DNA of 64,000 nucleotides, taken from Streptomyces syringium. GTDB lineage: Bacteria > Actinomycetota > Actinomycetes > Streptomycetales > Streptomycetaceae. The notes beneath the pieces were generated by a model. That model saw only the letters and a program-made list of their open reading frames with translations. It had not been told where the DNA came from and searched no databases. Both the position numbers and the translations under genes were made by a program. The stretch lies in assembly GCF_017876625.1 (NCBI RefSeq), contig NZ_JAGIOH010000001.1, forward strand, positions 3,472,001 to 3,536,000, in the 5' to 3' direction. Positions 19,058 through 28,378 of this stretch are shown piece by piece. Position 1 is the stretch's first letter; each line of letters starts with the position of its first letter.

Positions 19058-19450
19058 TCAGCGCGTCGCGAACGGGGCGTTCGTGGGGACGATTTCGCGG
19101 CCGAGCGGCATCAGCGAGATGGGGATCAGCTTGAAGTTGGCGATGCCCAGCGGGATACCGATGATCGTGACGCACAGGGCGATGCCCGTGAGGATGTGGC
19201 CGAGCGCCAGCCACCATCCGGCGAAGACGAACCAGATGACGTTGCCGAGCAACGAGCCCGCGCCGGCGTCACGCCGCTCCACCGTCGTACGGCCGAAGGG
19301 CCACAGGGCGAAGGCAGCGATACGGAACGAGGCAATGCCCCAGGGGATGGTGATGATCAAAACACAGCAGATCAGGCCCGCGAGGACATAGGCGAGTGCC
19401 ATCCAGAGGCCACAGAGAACCAGCCAGATGACATTCAGGACAAACTTCAT
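19058..19450 (-). CDS. YccF domain inner-membrane protein
   Basis: 130-residue membrane protein starting MKFVLNVIWLVLCGLW, ATG 19450 with GGAAGG upstream. It contains two YccF repeats, each a hydrophobic helix pair followed by a short polar turn (ITIPWGIASFRIAAFALWPFG and IIGIPLGIANFKLIPISLMP), giving four predicted membrane segments. The family is widespread and of unknown function. It lies between HtpX and the STAND gene pair, 48 bases from the latter; whether it is functionally linked is not clear. Confidence 0.85.
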   Translation of the reverse strand: MKFVLNVIWLVLCGLWMALAYVLAGLICCVLIITIPWGIASFRIAAFALWPFGRTTVERRDAGAGSLLGNVIWFVFAGWWLALGHILTGIALCVTIIGIPLGIANFKLIPISLMPLGREIVPTNAPFATR

Positions 19451-19611
19451 ATTCAACAGCCTTCCACGCAACTGGCTCCTTGGCCACTGAGACGCCTGGG
19501 CGCTGGCCTGTGGTTGCCGCTACCCGCAGGCGATGGCCTTACTCGCCGGCCACGCAGTGGACACGCTGCGCGTCAGGCGCGCCTGGCCCGTCGGCCGGGG
19601 CGCCGCCGGGC

Positions 19612-20475
19612 CTACCCCCGGTGGCCCGCCATCCGCTCCAGGCGGCTGATGCGCTCCGCCATCGGCGGGTGGGTGGAGAACAGCTTGGACATGCCCCCGC
19701 CCGCGCGGAACGGGTTCGCGATCATCATGTGGCTCGCGGTCTCCAGGCGCGGCTCGGGCGGCAGGGGCAGCCGCTTGGTGCCGGCGTCGAGTTTGCGGAG
19801 GGCGTCGGCGAGGGCGAGGGGGTCGCCGGTGAGGCGGGCGCCGGAGGCGTCGGCCTCGTATTCGCGGGAGCGGCTGACGGCGAGCTGGATGACGGACGCG
19901 GCGATCGGGCCCAGCAGCATGATCATGACCATGCCGATGAGACCGGGGCCCTCGTCGTCGTCCGAGCGGCCGAAGGGGATCAGCCAGGCGAAGTTGACCA
20001 GGAACATCACCACCGAGGCGAGCGCGCCCGCCACCGAGGAGATGAGGATGTCGCGGTTGTAGACGTGGCTGAGTTCATGGCCGATGACGCCGCGCAGCTC
20101 GCGCTCGTCGAGGAGGCGCAGGATGCCGTCGGTGCAGCAGACGGCGGCGTTGCGCGGGTTGCGGCCGGTGGCGAAGGCGTTGGGGGCCTCGGTCGGGGAG
20201 ATGTAGAGGCGGGGCATCGGCTGGCGGGCGGCGGTGGAGAGCTCGCGGACCATGCGGTAGAGCTGCGGGGCCTCGAACTCGCTGACCGGCCGGGCGCGCA
20301 TCGCGCGCAGCGCGAGCTTGTCGCTGTTCCAGTAGGCGTAGGCGTTGGTGCCGAGCGCCACGAGGACGGCGACGATCAGGCCCGTACGTCCGAAGAGGCT
20401 GCCGATGACGATGATGAGTGCGGACAGCCCACCGAGGAGTACGGCGGTCTTCAACCCGTTGTGCCGGCGGTGCAC
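19612..20475 (-). CDS. htpX: Membrane zinc metalloprotease HtpX
   Basis: 287-residue M48 protease for quality control of membrane proteins. GTG 20475 ([20 protein letters not shown]) with GGAGGG upstream. Two N-terminal transmembrane helices (about 10-28 and 31-45), the zinc motif HELSH (133-137), two further membrane segments (about 145-170 and 178-200), and the third-ligand region [12 protein letters not shown]. All catalytic residues are present. Upstream lies a GTTCCA/TGGAAC inverted repeat (20547-20559) under a possible -35 box, a candidate stress-response operator. Confidence 0.93.
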   Translation of the reverse strand: MHRRHNGLKTAVLLGGLSALIIVIGSLFGRTGLIVAVLVALGTNAYAYWNSDKLALRAMRARPVSEFEAPQLYRMVRELSTAARQPMPRLYISPTEAPNAFATGRNPRNAAVCCTDGILRLLDERELRGVIGHELSHVYNRDILISSVAGALASVVMFLVNFAWLIPFGRSDDDEGPGLIGMVMIMLLGPIAASVIQLAVSRSREYEADASGARLTGDPLALADALRKLDAGTKRLPLPPEPRLETASHMMIANPFRAGGGMSKLFSTHPPMAERISRLERMAGHRG

Positions 20476-20546
20476 GGTACGCCCTCCAAATGGTGCGGCA
20501 GGGGAACCCTTTGCTCGGTGCTGCCACCTTGCGCTTCCGCTTCCAC

Positions 20547-20559
20547 GTTCCAGTGGAAC
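20547..20559. promoter_or_regulatory. Inverted repeat upstream of htpX
   Basis: GTTCCAGTGGAAC, 6-base arms around one base, about 71 bases before the htpX start. On the minus strand a TTGACC lies 17 bases before it, so the palindrome would overlap the -10 region. It does not match the HspR (HAIR) or CIRCE operators. Regulatory role inferred. Confidence 0.35.
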
Positions 20560-20656
20560 CTTCCGAACTGGTCAACGCCAGATGAAGGTGGCTGGTTCCC
20601 TCACGCGCACCGCGCGCGCCCCGGCCGGGCACCGGGCAGCGCGCCGCCCGCCCGTA

Positions 20657-20682
20657 GGGCCGTACGGGTGACCGTGCGGCCC
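20657..20682 (-). terminator. Possible terminator after nuoN2
   Basis: GGGCCGTACGG (20657-20667) pairs with CCGTGCGGCCC (20672-20682) with one wobble, about 25 bases past the nuoN2 stop. A second small stem adjoins it. No U-tract. Confidence 0.45.
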
Positions 20683-20707
20683 GCCTGCGGGCGGTTCGGG
20701 AGCCGCG

Positions 20708-22237
20708 TTACAGCAGGGCGCCGGAGGCGAAGCGCAGGACGAGCTGCGGGGCGCCGGAGAGGGCGATGCCGAGGACGGCGGCGAGGGCGATCGCCGTCGC
20801 CAGGGGGGCCGGCACCCGCAGCCGCTGCTGTCCGCCGGGCGAAGCGGTCTCCGAGTCTTCCGGCGCGGCCTCCTCCGGCGCGCGGAAGAGGACCGCCGTC
20901 CACTGGAGGTAGTAGTAGAGCGCGATCACGACGTTGACCGCCATGACGACCGCCAGCCAGCCCAGGCCCGCGTCGACCGCCGCCGAGAAGACGGTGACCT
21001 TGGCGAACAGGCCGATGATCCCCGGCGGCAGCCCGGCCAGGCAGAGCAGGAAGAAGCCCATGGCCAGGGCGGCGAGCGGACGGCGGGCGTAGAGGCCCCG
21101 GTAGTCCGTGATGCGGTTGGCGGGGCGCGTACGGGCGACGAGCGCGGCCACGGCGAAGGCGCCGAGGTTCACGACGGCGTACATCAGGGCGTACGCGACG
21201 GTGGAGCCGATGGCGTGGGCCGGGTCGTCGGTGTACGCCGCGGCGGCGATCGGCACCAGCAGATAGCCCGCCTGGCCGACGGAGGACCAGGCCAGCAGGC
21301 GTACGGCGCTGTGGGCGCGGTCCGCGCGCTGGCGCAGCGCGGCGGCGTTGCCCACGGTCATGGTGAGGGCGGCGAGGACGGCGAGGGCCGGGCCCCAGAT
21401 GTCGGAGTACGAGGGGAAGCCGACGACGGTCACGAGGATGAGGCCGGTGAAGCCGACGGCCTTGCCGATGACCGACAGGTAGGCGGCGATGGGCAGCGGG
21501 GCGCCCACGTAGGTGTCGGGTACCCAGAAGTGGAAGGGCACGGCCGCGGTCTTGAAGGCGAAGCCGACGAGGGTGAGGGCGACGCCCGCCTGGGCGAGGG
21601 TTTCCAGGCGCGGGTCGACGTCGGTGAGGGCCCTGGCCACCTCGGTGAGGTGCAGGGTGCCGGTGGCCGCGTAGACGAAGCTGACGCCGAGCAGCATGAC
21701 GGCGGTCGCGGTGACCGAGGAGAGGAAGAACTTGAGCGCCGCCTCCGAGGAGCGGCGGTCGTCGCGGCGCAGGCCGACGAGGGCGAAGGCGGGCAGCGAG
21801 GCCACTTCGAGCGCCACGACGAGGGTCGCGAGGTCCCGGGAGGCGGGCAGCAGGGCGGCGCCGGCGGCGGAGGACAGCAGCAGGAACCAGTACTCGCCGG
21901 AGGGGAGTTTGAAGTCGGTGAGCGTACTGACGGACAGAAGCGCCGTCAGCAGGGCGCCGCCGAGCACCAGGAACTGGATGACGAGCGTGAAGTGGTCCGC
22001 CGAGTAGCTGCACGCGCGCGTGCCGGTGCTCAGGCAGAACGTGGAGCGGTCACCGTCGTGCAGGGGCAGCAGGGAGAGCCCGGCCAGCAGCAGTCCGCCG
22101 ATCGCGATCCCGCCGAGGAGGGGTTTGCGCTCCTGGGGCAGGAAGAGGTCGGCGACCAGGATGACGAGCGCCACCACGGCGGTGATGGTGGGCGGGGCGA
22201 TGGCGAGCCAGTCGACGGACTGGACCAGGGAGCCCAT
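20708..22237 (-). CDS. nuoN2: NADH dehydrogenase-like subunit N (second cluster)
   Basis: 509-residue antiporter-like membrane subunit of complex I, one of the three proton-pumping modules. ATG 22237 with GGAGG upstream; its A is the last base of the nuoM2 stop (TGATG). About 14 membrane helices; motifs VALEVASLPAFALVG (conserved Glu in TM5) and AFKTAAVPFHFWVPDTYVGAPLP (conserved Lys and the broken-helix HxWxPD signature). Last gene of the second nuo cluster, followed by a weak hairpin. Confidence 0.92.
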   Translation of the reverse strand: MGSLVQSVDWLAIAPPTITAVVALVILVADLFLPQERKPLLGGIAIGGLLLAGLSLLPLHDGDRSTFCLSTGTRACSYSADHFTLVIQFLVLGGALLTALLSVSTLTDFKLPSGEYWFLLLSSAAGAALLPASRDLATLVVALEVASLPAFALVGLRRDDRRSSEAALKFFLSSVTATAVMLLGVSFVYAATGTLHLTEVARALTDVDPRLETLAQAGVALTLVGFAFKTAAVPFHFWVPDTYVGAPLPIAAYLSVIGKAVGFTGLILVTVVGFPSYSDIWGPALAVLAALTMTVGNAAALRQRADRAHSAVRLLAWSSVGQAGYLLVPIAAAAYTDDPAHAIGSTVAYALMYAVVNLGAFAVAALVARTRPANRITDYRGLYARRPLAALAMGFFLLCLAGLPPGIIGLFAKVTVFSAAVDAGLGWLAVVMAVNVVIALYYYLQWTAVLFRAPEEAAPEDSETASPGGQQRLRVPAPLATAIALAAVLGIALSGAPQLVLRFASGALL

Positions 22238-23841
22238 CAGTTGCCTCCTCGGAGGAGCTGCTGAACGGCCGGGTCGGTGAGGCCGAGGAGGGCCGCGGGC
22301 CAGAGTCCGGCGAGGACGGTGAGGGCGACGAGCGGGGTCCAGGCGGCGAACTCGTACGTCTGGACGTCGGGGAGCGACGTCGGTGCCGGTGCGGAACCGC
22401 CGCCGTGGCCGCCGGGGTGGCTGCCGGTCTCGCCGTCGCCCCCCATGCAGACCCGGCGCACGACGATCAGCATGTACGCGGCGGTCAGCAGGGTGCCGAA
22501 GCCGGCGATGACCATGAAGGTGAGGTAGGCGGGGCGGCTGAGCCCCTCGGCGGGCTCGAAGGAGCCGAACATCGCGAGCATCTCGCCCCAGAACCCGGCG
22601 AGGCCGGGCAGGCCGAGCGAGGCGACGGCGCCGAAGGCGAGGAGCCCGCCGAGGCGGGGCGCCTTGCCGTAGAGCGCGGCGCCGCTCGCGCCGGAGAGCC
22701 GGTCGAGGTCGCTGGTGCCGTAGCGGTCCTTGACGGCGCCGACGAGGAAGAACAGCAGGCCGGTGATGAGGCCGTGGGCGATGTTGGCGAACAGCGCGCC
22801 GTTCACACCGGTGGGGGTGAGGGTGGCGATGCCGAGGAGCACGAAGCCCATGTGGCCGACGGAGGAGTAGGCGATCAGGCGCTTGAGGTCGCCGCCGGCG
22901 CCGCTGCGGGCGAGGGCGAGGCAGACCAGGGAGCCGTAGATGATGCCGACGACCGCGAAGGCGGCGAGGTAGGGCGCGAAGGTGTGCACGCCGTCGGGGG
23001 TGATGGGCAGCAGGATGCGGACGAACCCGTAGGTGCCCATCTTCAGCAGGACGCCCGCGAGGAGGACCGAGCCGACGGTCGGGGCGGCGGTGTGGGCGTC
23101 GGGCAGCCAGCTGTGCAGCGGCCACATGGGGGCCTTGACGGCGAGGCCGACGCCGATGGCGAGCACCGCGACGAGCTGGGTGGTGTGGCTGAGCCCGGAC
23201 CCGTTGTCAGTGGCGAGTGCCACCATGTCGAAGGTGCCGCCCTTGATGCCGATGAGGAGGAGGCCGAGCAGCATCACGACGGAGCCGAGCAGGGTGTAGA
23301 GGATGAACCGCCAGGCCGCGCGCTCGCGGCCGTCACCGCCCCAGCGGGCGATGAGGAAGTACATCGGGATGAGCACCATCTCGAAGGCGAGGAAGAACAG
23401 CATCAGGTCGAGGACGGCGAAGGACGCGAGGGTGCCGGACTCGAGGACGAGGATCAGTGCGACGAATGCCTTCGGTGACGGGCCGTCGGGCATTTTGAAG
23501 TAGCTGTAGAGCGCGCTGAGGAAGGTCAGCAGCGCGGTCAGCACGAGGAGGGGGAGCGAGACGCCGTCCACGCCGAGGTGGATCCGGATGCCGAGGGCCG
23601 GGATCCAGCTGATGTCGGTGGTCGCCTGCATCCGGGCGGGGTCGTCGTGGTCGAAGCCGGCGGCGAGGGCGACGGACAGCCCGAGCACGGCGCCCGTGAC
23701 GGTGACGCCGTGCCGGAGCACGGCCTGGCCGGGGCTCTTGCCCTTGAGGCCGGGAGGGGCCGGGAGCAGGGCGGCGACGGCTCCGAGGAGGGGGAGGACG
23801 ACGATCGCAGCGAGGAGGATCTGCATGACGGTATGACTCAC
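22237..23841 (-). CDS. nuoM2: NADH dehydrogenase-like subunit M (second cluster)
   Basis: Antiporter-like proton channel subunit, about 534 residues. I chose GTG 23841 (MSHTVMQILLAAIVVLPLLG), which lies next to the nuoL2 stop and has GGAG eight bases upstream; ATG 23826 (MQILLAA) is the alternative. Conserved Glu in FFLAFEMVLIPMYFLIARW and conserved Lys in AVKAPMWPLHSWLPDAHTAA are both present, so the proton path looks complete. A His/Gly-rich loop (GSHPGGHGGGSAPAP) near the C terminus is unusual. Confidence 0.92.
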   Translation of the reverse strand: MSHTVMQILLAAIVVLPLLGAVAALLPAPPGLKGKSPGQAVLRHGVTVTGAVLGLSVALAAGFDHDDPARMQATTDISWIPALGIRIHLGVDGVSLPLLVLTALLTFLSALYSYFKMPDGPSPKAFVALILVLESGTLASFAVLDLMLFFLAFEMVLIPMYFLIARWGGDGRERAAWRFILYTLLGSVVMLLGLLLIGIKGGTFDMVALATDNGSGLSHTTQLVAVLAIGVGLAVKAPMWPLHSWLPDAHTAAPTVGSVLLAGVLLKMGTYGFVRILLPITPDGVHTFAPYLAAFAVVGIIYGSLVCLALARSGAGGDLKRLIAYSSVGHMGFVLLGIATLTPTGVNGALFANIAHGLITGLLFFLVGAVKDRYGTSDLDRLSGASGAALYGKAPRLGGLLAFGAVASLGLPGLAGFWGEMLAMFGSFEPAEGLSRPAYLTFMVIAGFGTLLTAAYMLIVVRRVCMGGDGETGSHPGGHGGGSAPAPTSLPDVQTYEFAAWTPLVALTVLAGLWPAALLGLTDPAVQQLLRGGN

Positions 23842-23843
23842 GG

Positions 23844-25838
23844 TCAGGCTCCGGTGGCTACGAGAACGGCGGCGACGGCCAGGACGACGGAGCCGGCGAG
23901 CAGGGCGCCGAGGTAGGTCTGCACATTGCCGGTCTGGGCCCGGCGGACGGCCCGTCCCAGCAGGCCGGGGGCCGCGCCCGCGCCGCGTACGTAGGTGTCG
24001 ACGACCTCGCGGTCGAGGAAGTGCGCGAGGCGGGCGCCCGCGCGCACGGGCCGGACGAACAGGGCGCTGTACGCGGCGTCGAGGTGGAAGCCGACGGCGG
24101 CGTGGCGGTGCAGGGGGCCGAGGAGGAGCCGGCCGGGGTCGGCCGGGTCCTGGGCGGAGGCGATGTTTCCGTAGGCGGCCGTGTGGCTGGCGACGGCCTC
24201 CTCCTCGGAGACCGCGGGGGCGGCGTCCGGGTCGGCGGCGACGGCGCCCATGGGCGTGCCGGCGGCGAGCGCGGCGGTCCGCCGCCAGGCCGCCCAGACG
24301 ACGAGCGCGCCGATGAGGGCGCAGCCGGTGCCGAGGACGGAGGTGGTGAGGGTCGGGGTGAGGGAGTGCCCGTCGAACCAGTCGGGGAGCTTCCAGGCGG
24401 CGAGGCCGAGCCCGAGGGCGGGGACGAACAGGACCCAGAGGGTGACGTTCATGACGGCAGGCTGCTTGCCGTGGTCGGCGGCCTCGGTGCCGCGGCCGTG
24501 GAAGGCCAGCAGCCACAGCCGGGTGGCGTAGCCCGCGGTGAGGAGGGCGGTGAGCAGTCCGGCGACCAGGACGATCCAGCCGACCGTGCCGGGGATGCCG
24601 CTCGCGTCGCCGGTGGCGGCGTGCTCGGCCGCGCCGAGGACGGCTTCCTTGGAGAAGAAGCCGCTGAACGGGGGGATCGCGGCGAGGGCGAGGAGGGCGA
24701 CGGTCATCGTCCAGTAGGCGTCGGGGATGCGCTTGGTGAGGTGGCCCATGCGTGCCATCGCGGCCAGCGAGTTGGTGCCGGCGGCGTGGATGATCACGCC
24801 TGCCCCGAGGAAGAGGAGCGCCTTGAACGCACCGTGGGTGATCAGGTGGAAGACGGCGGCACCGCGGTCGCCGACGGCGAGGGCGCCGGTCATGTAGCCG
24901 AGCTGGCCGACGGTCGAGTAGGCGAGGACGCGTTTGATGTCGTCCTGGGCGAGGGCGGCGAGCGCCGAGCCGATCATGGTGATCGCGGCCATCGCGGCGA
25001 GCACGACCAGCGCCGCGGTGGAGGCGGCGAAGACGGGCAGGAGCCGGGCGATGAAGTAGACACCGGCGGCGACCATCGTCGCGGCGTGGATCAGCGCGGA
25101 GACGGGCGTGGGGCCGGCCATCGCGTCGGGCAGCCAGGTGTGCAGCGGGAACTGCGCGGACTTGCCCGCGACTCCGGCGAGGAGCAGCAGCGCGATGACG
25201 GTCGGGTGGTCCAGCCCGTCGCCGGAGACGGCGGCGGTCAGGATGCCGTTGATGCGGAACGTTCCGGCGTCGGCGGCCAGCGCGAGGATGCCGATCAGGA
25301 AGGGGACGTCGCCGAGCTTGGTGACCAGGAAGGCCTTGAGGGAGGCGGCGCGGGCGGCCTCGGTCTCCCAGTAGTGGCCGACGAGGAAGTACGAGCAGAC
25401 GCCCATGATCTCCCAGCCGACCAGCAGCACCATCAGGTCGCCGGAGTAGACGACGAGCAGCATCGCGGCGGTGAAGAGGGAGACGAGGGCCGCGTAGGAG
25501 GGGTAGCGGGGGGCGTCGCGCAGGTAGGCGGTCGAGTAGAGCTGTACGCAGGACGCGACGACGCCGACGAGGACCGCGACGAGCACGGCGAAGCCGTCGA
25601 GGTGCAGGGCGAGGTCGATGGGCACGGACCCGGTCGGGGTGAGCCGGGTGGCGGCGTCGATGTCCTCGCCGCCGCCCTGCTGCCAGGCGACGACGACGGC
25701 GAGCACGGCCGCGGCGAGGGTCGGCAGGATGGCCAGCGGTCGTACGAAGCCGGGGGCGCGGCGGCCGAGCAGGATGCCGGCGACGGCACCGAGGAAGGGC
25801 AGCAGCGGGACGAGGACGGCGGTGGTCGTGGTCGTCAC
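23844..25838 (-). CDS. nuoL2: NADH dehydrogenase-like subunit L (second cluster)
   Basis: 664-residue distal antiporter-like subunit. GTG 25838, overlapping the nuoK2 stop as GTGA. Motifs: [16 protein letters not shown] (conserved Glu), [20 protein letters not shown] (Lys and HxWLPD signature), [18 protein letters not shown]. The C-terminal region carries the long amphipathic and anchor helices typical of NuoL. Proton-pumping residues are intact. Confidence 0.93.
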   Translation of the reverse strand: MTTTTTAVLVPLLPFLGAVAGILLGRRAPGFVRPLAILPTLAAAVLAVVVAWQQGGGEDIDAATRLTPTGSVPIDLALHLDGFAVLVAVLVGVVASCVQLYSTAYLRDAPRYPSYAALVSLFTAAMLLVVYSGDLMVLLVGWEIMGVCSYFLVGHYWETEAARAASLKAFLVTKLGDVPFLIGILALAADAGTFRINGILTAAVSGDGLDHPTVIALLLLAGVAGKSAQFPLHTWLPDAMAGPTPVSALIHAATMVAAGVYFIARLLPVFAASTAALVVLAAMAAITMIGSALAALAQDDIKRVLAYSTVGQLGYMTGALAVGDRGAAVFHLITHGAFKALLFLGAGVIIHAAGTNSLAAMARMGHLTKRIPDAYWTMTVALLALAAIPPFSGFFSKEAVLGAAEHAATGDASGIPGTVGWIVLVAGLLTALLTAGYATRLWLLAFHGRGTEAADHGKQPAVMNVTLWVLFVPALGLGLAAWKLPDWFDGHSLTPTLTTSVLGTGCALIGALVVWAAWRRTAALAAGTPMGAVAADPDAAPAVSEEEAVASHTAAYGNIASAQDPADPGRLLLGPLHRHAAVGFHLDAAYSALFVRPVRAGARLAHFLDREVVDTYVRGAGAAPGLLGRAVRRAQTGNVQTYLGALLAGSVVLAVAAVLVATGA

Positions 25839-26248
25839 GCGACGGCCTCTGCCTTCTTGTCGGGGCCGTTCGGCCGGTCACCGTCGGCGCGGGCCGGGTC
25901 CACGGGGATGTCCGTGTCGGCCGCGTAGCGCTCGGCGTCCTCGCCCTCGTTGAGGTCGCGGAGCCGGTCGACGTCGGCGGTGCCGCGGTTGCGGTAGACG
26001 AGCAGCACGATCGCGAGGCCGATGCCGATCTCGGCGGCGGCGATGGCGATGGTGAAGAGGGTGAGCGCCTGCCCGGCGTGGAGCGTGTCGCGCAGCCACA
26101 CGTCGAAGGCGACGAGGTTGAGGTTGACGGCGTTGAGCATCAGCTCGACGGACATCAGGACGAGGATCGCGTTGCGCCGGGCGAGCACGCCGTAGAGGCC
26201 GACGGCGAAGAGGAGGGCGGCGAGGACGGCGGGGTAGACGAGGTGCAT
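25835..26248 (-). CDS. nuoK2: NADH dehydrogenase-like subunit K (second cluster)
   Basis: 137 residues: three membrane helices of NuoK ([20 protein letters not shown] ..., [20 protein letters not shown] with the essential Glu, [20 protein letters not shown]) plus a 35-residue hydrophilic C-terminal tail absent from the main NuoK in this window (99 residues). ATG 26248, one-base overlap with the nuoJ2 stop. Confidence 0.92.
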   Translation of the reverse strand: MHLVYPAVLAALLFAVGLYGVLARRNAILVLMSVELMLNAVNLNLVAFDVWLRDTLHAGQALTLFTIAIAAAEIGIGLAIVLLVYRNRGTADVDRLRDLNEGEDAERYAADTDIPVDPARADGDRPNGPDKKAEAVA

Positions 26249-26856
26249 CAGCGCTCGCCCCCCTTGCCGGCCTTGCCGGGCTGCTTGTCCGAGCCGCCTT
26301 CGATGTCGCGGCGGGAGAGCACGATCGCGCCGACGAGGGCGGCGAGCAGCAGCACGGACAGCGCCTCGAAGGGCAGCACCCAGTACCGGAAGAGGCTCTC
26401 TCCGGAGACCTTCGTGGAGCCCTGGACGGCGCCGTCGAGATCGATCCAGGTGGCGCGGAAGGCGTCCACGACCACCCAGACGAGCGCGGCGGCCGCGGCC
26501 GCCGCGACCGCGAGGGCGGCCCAGCGATTGCCGGAGTCCGCGTCCGGGGAGCGGCCGATGGGGGCCTTGGTGAGCATCAGCCCGAAGAGGAGGAGGACGA
26601 CGACGGAGCCGACGTAGATCAGCACCTGCACCCAGGCGATGAACTCCGCCGTGAGCAGCAGGTACTCCACGGCGAGCCCGCCGAGCGCCGCCACCAGCCA
26701 CAGGGCGGCGTGCACCAGCTGCTTGGTGGTGACGGTGACGACGGCGGCGCCGAGGGTCACGATGCCGACCAGCACGAAGAGGATCTCGACGCCGGTCGGG
26801 GAGAGGAAGCCGTGGGCGTTCGCGGCGAGCGCGGTGACGTCGGCGGTGCCGGTCAT
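26248..26856 (-). CDS. nuoJ2: NADH dehydrogenase-like subunit J (second cluster)
   Basis: 202-residue membrane subunit with five helices; contains the NuoJ pattern [20 protein letters not shown] and [16 protein letters not shown] (the pi-bulge helix of TM3). ATG 26856 overlaps the nuoI2 stop as ATGA, with AGGAGGAC upstream. Confidence 0.92.
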   Translation of the reverse strand: MTGTADVTALAANAHGFLSPTGVEILFVLVGIVTLGAAVVTVTTKQLVHAALWLVAALGGLAVEYLLLTAEFIAWVQVLIYVGSVVVLLLFGLMLTKAPIGRSPDADSGNRWAALAVAAAAAAALVWVVVDAFRATWIDLDGAVQGSTKVSGESLFRYWVLPFEALSVLLLAALVGAIVLSRRDIEGGSDKQPGKAGKGGER

Positions 26857-27413
26857 GCCTCGTCCTCCTGCTGCTTCTCCGCCTCGGCGGCTTGTTGCGC
26901 GGCCAGCTTCTCGGCCGTCTTCCGGGCCGCCGCGAGCTCCTTCGGCTCCTCGGCCGCCGGGTCGAGCGCGGGCGGCTCCGGCACGGTCCACATCCATTCG
27001 CGGAGCTTGTCGCGCTCATGGGTCAGTTCGTGGATGTCGGTCTCGGCGTACTCGAACTCCGGCGACCAGAACAGCGCGTCGAAGGGGCACACCTCGATGC
27101 AGATACCGCAGTACATGCAGAGCGAGAAGTCGATCGCGAAGCGGTCGAGCACATTGCGGCTGCGCTCCCGCCCGCCCGGCGCGGCCGGGGGCACGGTCTC
27201 CTTGTGGGAGTCGATGTAGATGCACCAGTCGGGGCACTCACGGGCGCACAGCATGCAGACCGTGCAGTTCTCCTCGAACAGGCCGATCACTCCGCGGGTG
27301 CGGGGCGACAGCTCGGGCTGGACGTCCGGGTACTGGTCGGTGATCGAACGCCGCGTCATCGTGCGGAGGGTGACGGCGAGGCCCTTGGCGAGGCCGGAAC
27401 CGGGAATCCCCAT
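26853..27413 (-). CDS. nuoI2: Complex I 23-kDa-like ferredoxin subunit I (second cluster)
   Basis: 186-residue protein with two [4Fe-4S] motifs, [12 protein letters not shown] and [12 protein letters not shown], carrying clusters N6a and N6b in the peripheral arm, followed by an Ala/Glu-rich C-terminal tail. ATG 27413 overlaps the nuoH2 stop (TAATG). In ferredoxin-driven complex I relatives this subunit helps receive electrons from ferredoxin; relevant here because no NuoE/F/G is encoded nearby. Confidence 0.93.
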   Translation of the reverse strand: MGIPGSGLAKGLAVTLRTMTRRSITDQYPDVQPELSPRTRGVIGLFEENCTVCMLCARECPDWCIYIDSHKETVPPAAPGGRERSRNVLDRFAIDFSLCMYCGICIEVCPFDALFWSPEFEYAETDIHELTHERDKLREWMWTVPEPPALDPAAEEPKELAAARKTAEKLAAQQAAEAEKQQEDEA

Positions 27414-28378
27414 TACTGGATCACCACCTTGATCACGCCGGTCAGTGCGATCTGCGCGAGAGCGAGCGGAATGAGTACGGTCCAGGCCAGCTTCTGCAGC
27501 TGGTCCTCACGGAGCCGGGGGTAGCTGACCCGTAGCCAGATGACGACGAAGGCGAGCAGCGCCGTCTTGAGCAGGGTCCACACGGGGCCGAGGCCGTCGG
27601 CCCCGAAGGGCCCGTGCCAGCCGCCGAGGAAGAGGACGGTCGTCAGCACGCAGAGCACGACGATGCCCACGAACTCCGCGAACAGGAAGAGCGCGAAGCG
27701 CAGGCCGGTGTACTCGGTGTACGCACCGAAGATGATCTCGGAGTCGGCGACCGGCATGTCGAACGGGGGCCGCTGGAGTTCGGCGAGCCCGGCGGTGAAG
27801 AAGACGACGCCGCCGACGATCTGCCAGGGCACCCACCACCAGTGGAAGGCCTCCAGGATGCCGGGCAGCGACAGCGTCCCGGCCGCCATCGCGACGGAGG
27901 CCGCGGCGAGCAGCATCGGCAGCTCGTAGGCCATCAGCTGCGCGGCGGTCCGCAGACCGCCGAGCAGGGAGAACTTGTTGGCCGACGCCCAGCCGGCCAT
28001 CAGCGAGCCGAGCACGCCGATGCCCAGGACGGCGAGGACGAAGAAGATCCCGGCGTCGATGAACTCACCGACGGCGTTGCCCGGCCCGATCGGGATCACG
28101 ACGAGCACGAGGAGGTAGGGCAGCAGGGCGACGGCCGGCGCGAGCTGGAAGATCCGCCGGTCCGCGCCCGCGGGCACGATGTCTTCCTTCTGCGCGAACT
28201 TCACGGCGTCCGCCATGAGCTGCGCCCACCCGTGGAACCCACCGGCGTACATCGGCCCGAGCCGGCCCTGCATATGGGCCATCACCTTGTGCTCGGTCTG
28301 CCCGAGGACGAGCGGCAGCACGAGGAAGGCGACGAACACGGCGGCCAGGCGGACGGCCACGTCGAGGATGTCGCTCAT
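27413..28378 (-). CDS. nuoH2: NADH dehydrogenase-like subunit H (second cluster)
   Basis: 321-residue membrane subunit forming the quinone chamber with NuoB/D. Motifs: [39 protein letters not shown] (conserved acidic loop), [14 protein letters not shown]. It lacks the C-terminal extension of about 140 residues that the main NuoH in this window has. In the family signature (A)[11 protein letters not shown], this copy reads [16 protein letters not shown], a divergent variant also found in formate-hydrogenlyase and Mbh-like relatives. ATG 28378, ATGA overlap with nuoC2. Confidence 0.92.
   Translation of the reverse strand: MSDILDVAVRLAAVFVAFLVLPLVLGQTEHKVMAHMQGRLGPMYAGGFHGWAQLMADAVKFAQKEDIVPAGADRRIFQLAPAVALLPYLLVLVVIPIGPGNAVGEFIDAGIFFVLAVLGIGVLGSLMAGWASANKFSLLGGLRTAAQLMAYELPMLLAAASVAMAAGTLSLPGILEAFHWWWVPWQIVGGVVFFTAGLAELQRPPFDMPVADSEIIFGAYTEYTGLRFALFLFAEFVGIVVLCVLTTVLFLGGWHGPFGADGLGPVWTLLKTALLAFVVIWLRVSYPRLREDQLQKLAWTVLIPLALAQIALTGVIKVVIQ

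Noticed and set aside
24021..25928. Plus-strand frame of 635 codons over nuoL2
   Set aside because: Gly/Asp/Glu-rich shadow of nuoL2; no start signal or domain.
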